A stretch of 24,632 nucleotides of DNA from a virus. The translations under genes were made by a program, and so were the position numbers. Below the pieces are notes generated by a model. It had not been told where the DNA came from. It ran no database searches and worked only from the letters and a program-made list of their open reading frames with translations. The stretch spans positions 1-24,632 of IMG/VR virus record IMGVR_UViG_3300032309_000155. One strand, given 5' to 3'. This document shows, one piece after another, positions 22,535 to 24,632 of the stretch; position 1 is the stretch's first letter; the number at the start of each line of letters is the position of its first letter.

Positions 22535-22824
22535 TGAAATCCCCTGCATGGACTCGATCTGAAGGTAAAAATCCTAAAGGTGGCTTAAATGCTAAAGGCA
22601 GAGCTAGTGCTAAAGCTGAAGGCATGAATCTTAAAGCTCCCGTTAAGTCTGGTGACAATCCCAGAAGGGCTAGTTTCTTGGCTCGTATGGGCAACATGGC
22701 AGGTCCTGAATACAAAGATGGTAAGCCAACCAGATTGTTGTTGTCATTGAAAGCTTGGGGTGCATCCTCAAAAGCTGACGCAAAAGCCAAAGCAAAGAAT
22801 ATTTCTGCGAGGAATAAAAAATGA
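22534..22824 (+). CDS. Basic conserved phage protein, DUF6321-like
   Basis: A 96-residue basic protein. The blocks SPAWTRSEGKNPKGGLNAKG (3-22), APVKSGDNPRRASFLARMGN (35-54) and GKPTRLLLSLKAWGASSKAD match a small conserved family that I recall as DUF6321, found in diverse phages and some bacteria. The conserved Trp, Gly-Asn-Pro and Arg-Arg elements and the absence of hydrophobic segments suggest a compact nucleic-acid-associated or virion-internal protein. The function is not established. It is coupled by TAATG to the 49-residue basic protein and by ATGA to the tiny membrane peptide downstream. Confidence 0.78.
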   Translation: MKSPAWTRSEGKNPKGGLNAKGRASAKAEGMNLKAPVKSGDNPRRASFLARMGNMAGPEYKDGKPTRLLLSLKAWGASSKADAKAKAKNISARNKK

Positions 22825-22913
22825 GAGATTGGGCTGAAGCATTTATTGCCGCAGCCTTAGTTGCTTGTTTTGTTATCTTCTGTAGTTACGTCATTCTTTG
22901 GGCGTATCCGTGA
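22821..22913 (+). CDS. 30-residue single-transmembrane peptide
   Basis: A tiny ORF starting in an ATGA overlap with the previous gene and ending in a GTGA overlap with the next. The product begins MRDWAEAF, followed by about 20 hydrophobic residues (IAAALVACFVIFCSYVILWA), one clear transmembrane helix, and ends YP. Start/stop overlaps on both sides and a protein-like composition argue that it is translated. It could be a lysis accessory, antiholin-like or virion membrane peptide. No homology is recognised with confidence. Confidence 0.5.
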   Translation: MRDWAEAFIAAALVACFVIFCSYVILWAYP

Positions 22914-23197
22914 GATGGCTAATTGGCATTGTATTAATACTTTCACTTCACTCTACAGGCAAAGACCTATGTAGTGTTCGTGAGTTTTATGGGATAGCCT
23001 ACACAATTCATAACCCTTCAGAGCGTCATCAGCAAATGTCTGCTTGGCTTACAAATCATCAGTACTTATGCAAAAGTACCGACATGATTGTAATTTGGAA
23101 TAATTTATCAGAATGGGCGGGTGCTGCTGATAGTGCAGAGTTAAGACATAAAGTAATTATTGCTTATAAGAACGCACTTGAGAGGGAAAAAAAATGA
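22910..23197 (+). CDS. Small exported or membrane-anchored protein in lysis region
   Basis: A 95-residue product starting at a GTG that overlaps the previous stop (GTGA). A TTG four codons earlier is possible but less likely. The N-terminus RWLIGIVLILSLHSTG is a basic residue followed by a hydrophobic core, which reads as a signal peptide or signal anchor. The mature part contains two Cys (in KDLCSVREFYG and HQYLCKST), which may form a disulfide in the periplasm, and ends with a charged helix (AYKNALEREKK). No lipobox is clear, so it is not an obvious Rz1-type lipoprotein. A role in the envelope during lysis is plausible. It overlaps the next gene by ATGA. Confidence 0.58.
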   Translation: MRWLIGIVLILSLHSTGKDLCSVREFYGIAYTIHNPSERHQQMSAWLTNHQYLCKSTDMIVIWNNLSEWAGAADSAELRHKVIIAYKNALEREKK

Positions 23198-23427
23198 TTA
23201 CCTTGGACAAGTGGTATCCATTAGTTCAAGCAAAGCATGATATTCAAACTGTTGCTTTTGATAAAGCAGTTGAGAAAGTTCAAGAAGAATACAAACAAGC
23301 GGTTGAAGCAAACAAGATTGAAAAAGCCACAATGGAATTAGAACTAGAACTGTATAACAAGAAGGCTAGGGTCAACCAATTAGAGTTGGCAATGTTTAAA
23401 ACTCGCAGATTAGACTTGTACGCATAG
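23194..23427 (+). CDS. Small coiled-coil protein, function unknown
   Basis: A 77-residue, almost entirely helical protein, rich in Glu, Lys, Leu and Gln (EKVQEEYKQAVEANKIEKAT, MELELELYNKKARVNQLELA). Heptad-like spacing suggests a coiled coil. It has no membrane segment, so it does not by itself look like an i-spanin, although spanin partners have similar coiled coils. The start overlaps the preceding stop (ATGA). An AGGAG site for the next gene follows directly after its stop. Confidence 0.58.
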   Translation: MITLDKWYPLVQAKHDIQTVAFDKAVEKVQEEYKQAVEANKIEKATMELELELYNKKARVNQLELAMFKTRRLDLYA

Positions 23428-23436
23428 GAGTTTCAG

Positions 23437-23682
23437 ATGGAAGATGTAAAAGGAAAACTTACATTTGCTGTTACCTTGATGGTCAGCGCAACACTTTGTT
23501 TATCGGTGCTTGCGATGATGACTGCTTTTGTTCTTGGCCTATGGGCTAAAGAAGTTGATAACGCTGAAATATTTAAACTGTTAAGCCCAGCTTTTCAAAC
23601 CATTATTGGTGGATTTATTGGTTTGTTAGCTGGTGTAAAACTATCTCATGATGAAGATAAACATTGTAAAAGGGGCGACTGA
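23437..23682 (+). CDS. Putative holin, two transmembrane segments
   Basis: An 81-residue membrane protein. The first segment (FAVTLMVSATLCLSVLAMMT to about 37) and the second (TIIGGFIGLLAGVKL, about 55-69) are separated by a short charged loop (WAKEVDNAEIFKLLSP). The C-terminus is charged (SHDEDKHCKRGD). Size, two membrane helices, a charged tail and a place two genes before the lysozyme fit a class II-like holin. Its relation to the second holin candidate is unknown. One may act as antiholin or be a virion protein. A TAGGAG site lies about eight bases before the start; the stop overlaps the next start (TGATG). Confidence 0.62.
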   Translation: MEDVKGKLTFAVTLMVSATLCLSVLAMMTAFVLGLWAKEVDNAEIFKLLSPAFQTIIGGFIGLLAGVKLSHDEDKHCKRGD

Positions 23683-24176
23683 TGCTTGATATTCTTTCTG
23701 GTGGTTTACTAGGTTCTATTTTTGGTGGCATCTTTAGGATGGCCCCAGAGGTTTTGAAATGGCTTGATAAAAAGAATGAACGGGCGCATGAACTTAATAT
23801 GTTTAAGTTTCAATGCGACTTAGAGGCCCAACGTGGCCAACAGAAGCTTGCTGAGATTGGCGCACAAAGAGAAGCTGCAGTTGATGTGGGCGTAATGAAT
23901 GCCTTCCAATCAGCCATAGAACAACAGGCAACAATGGTTAAGGCAGCAGGTGGATGGGTAGCCTCACTTTCTGCTTCTGTGCGTCCTGTGGTCACCTATT
24001 GGGTTCTGTTTGTTTGGTCATTTATCCATGTATGGTTTGCCTATAACGCATGGCTTATGGGCGCACCTGCTACTGAAGTCTTTAAGACAATGATGACACC
24101 AGACTTTTCTGCTTTGTTGTCAGGAACTATTAACTACTGGTTTCTTGATAGAACTTTGTCTAAGCGTGGGCTATGA
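23682..24176 (+). CDS. Putative holin of the 3TM family
   Basis: A 164-residue protein. A hydrophobic N-terminal segment (MLDILSGGLLGSIFGGIFRM) is followed by a long amphipathic, coiled-coil-like part (about 25-85, Gln/Glu/Ala-rich). Then come SVRPVVTYWVLFVWSFIHVW and a further membrane segment, ending GTINYWFLDRTLSKR. The 'RP..TYW' transmembrane and 'YWF.DRTLSK' end are typical of the holin of 3TMs / GTA-holin-like family (family memory, not a search). Such proteins open the inner membrane for the endolysin. It overlaps the lysozyme start by ATGA, so the two are translationally coupled, strong context for a lysis role. Confidence 0.72.
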   Translation: MLDILSGGLLGSIFGGIFRMAPEVLKWLDKKNERAHELNMFKFQCDLEAQRGQQKLAEIGAQREAAVDVGVMNAFQSAIEQQATMVKAAGGWVASLSASVRPVVTYWVLFVWSFIHVWFAYNAWLMGAPATEVFKTMMTPDFSALLSGTINYWFLDRTLSKRGL

Positions 24177-24613
24177 ACTTAGACATAGCCGCTTCACTAT
24201 GTAAACAGTATGAAGGGTTTAGAAGTAAGCCTTATCTCTGTCCTGCGGGTGTGGCCACCATAGGGTATGGGTCCACCTATTACTCCGATGGGCGCAAAGT
24301 GACCTTGCAAGATCCCCCAATGGATGAACCTGCGGCATCGGCATTGCTAATGTATGAGCTTCAACATACTTATTTACCTGGCACGTTGAGAAACTGTCCG
24401 ATTCTTGCAACAGATAACAAAAGACTTAATGCTGTAGTTGATTTCTGCTATAACCTCGGAATTGGCAGGTTGCAGACAAGTACTTTAAAAAGAAAAATAA
24501 ATGCCCAAGATTGGGAAGGTGCTAAAGAAGAGTTGAAGAAGTGGAATAAAGCTGGCGGGAAAGTGCTTGCTGGCCTTGATAAGCGTAGAAAATCTGAATG
24601 TAACTTCATGTAA
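24173..24613 (+). CDS. Endolysin: GH24 lysozyme with E-8-C-5-T catalytic motif
   Basis: A 146-residue phage lysozyme that hydrolyses the glycan strands of peptidoglycan. Glu14 (in YEGFRSKPYL) is the catalytic acid. Cys23 stands where T4 lysozyme has Asp20, and Thr29 in ATIGYGST matches T4 Thr26. This gives E-8 residues-C-5 residues-T, a known variant of the family. The later motifs NAVVDFCYNLGIGRLQTSTL, KWNKAGGKVLAGLDKRR and the end KSECNFM match the C-terminal lobe. Length is normal for a single-domain endolysin and the gene is complete. There is no signal peptide or SAR segment at the N-terminus, so release probably depends on a holin pore. The start overlaps the upstream holin stop (ATGA). 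Confidence 0.92.
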   Translation: MNLDIAASLCKQYEGFRSKPYLCPAGVATIGYGSTYYSDGRKVTLQDPPMDEPAASALLMYELQHTYLPGTLRNCPILATDNKRLNAVVDFCYNLGIGRLQTSTLKRKINAQDWEGAKEELKKWNKAGGKVLAGLDKRRKSECNFM

Positions 24614-24632
24614 AAATCATGCAAAATATTCC

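Noticed and set aside
22898-22912. TTG at 22898 as start of the exported protein
   Set aside because: The in-frame GTG at 22910 forms a GTGA overlap with the preceding stop and puts a basic residue right before the hydrophobic core, a better signal-peptide start. TTG remains possible.
24619-24632. ATG at 24619 as start of a further gene
   Set aside because: Only 14 bases are left in the window and no clear ribosome-binding site precedes it, so it cannot be supported.
1-24632. Terminal direct repeats or attachment sites
   Set aside because: The two window ends share no visible repeat and the first gene is cut in mid-frame, so the ends look like arbitrary window borders.
1-24632. tRNA genes or CRISPR arrays
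   Set aside because: Intergenic gaps are too short to hold tRNAs, and the only tandem repeats are in-frame protein repeats without CRISPR-like spacers.

Overview
The window is part of the late (structural and lysis) region of a tailed bacteriophage, most likely a short-tailed (podovirus-like) phage. Every supported gene is on the + strand. Genes are packed head to tail with gaps of 0-60 bases or start/stop overlaps (ATGA, TAATG, TGATG, GTGA). No stretch over 300 bases lacks a gene, and I see no tRNA, integrase, repressor, replication gene or CRISPR. The composition is moderately AT-rich. The virion assignment rests on a terminase, a ~720-residue portal, a scaffold, an SU10/DUF5309-type major capsid protein, an SU10-type adaptor and a P22 gp10-type nozzle, with no tape measure or long-tail genes. 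The lysozyme/holin set points to a Gram-negative host. The host cannot be named from the sequence; an environmental (for example freshwater) proteobacterium is only a guess.

Layout. Bases 1-4471 hold packaging and procapsid genes: the 3' part of the large terminase, the portal, a small unknown protein and the scaffold. Bases 4486-8058 hold head completion: the major capsid protein, a terminator-like hairpin, a beta-rich putative decoration protein, a second hairpin, an unknown 169-residue protein and a head-tail adaptor. Bases 8073-17336 hold the tail. There is a 1277-residue fibre with a collagen-like GPT stretch and 37 tandem ~17-residue repeats, a small conserved protein, a 49-residue peptide, a GT2-type glycosyltransferase with TPRs, the tail nozzle, and a 740-residue fibre ending in a self-cleaving S74 chaperone. 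Bases 17339-22142 encode five poorly recognisable, Ala/Gln/Pro-rich proteins that sit where ejected internal virion proteins are expected. Bases 22146-24613 encode small membrane proteins, two small basic conserved proteins, two holin candidates and a GH24 lysozyme.

How they fit together. The terminase packs DNA through the portal into a scaffolded shell. The adaptor and nozzle close the neck, and the two fibres give host recognition. The inner proteins are probably delivered with the DNA, and holin plus lysozyme end the infection. The most interesting feature is a Thr-rich collagen-like fibre encoded close to a glycosyltransferase that is translationally coupled to tail genes. This may be a self-contained system for glycosylating the fibre (inference). 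The two fibres also share three modules in the same order, with mostly different synonymous codons where I compared them, which suggests old modular exchange.
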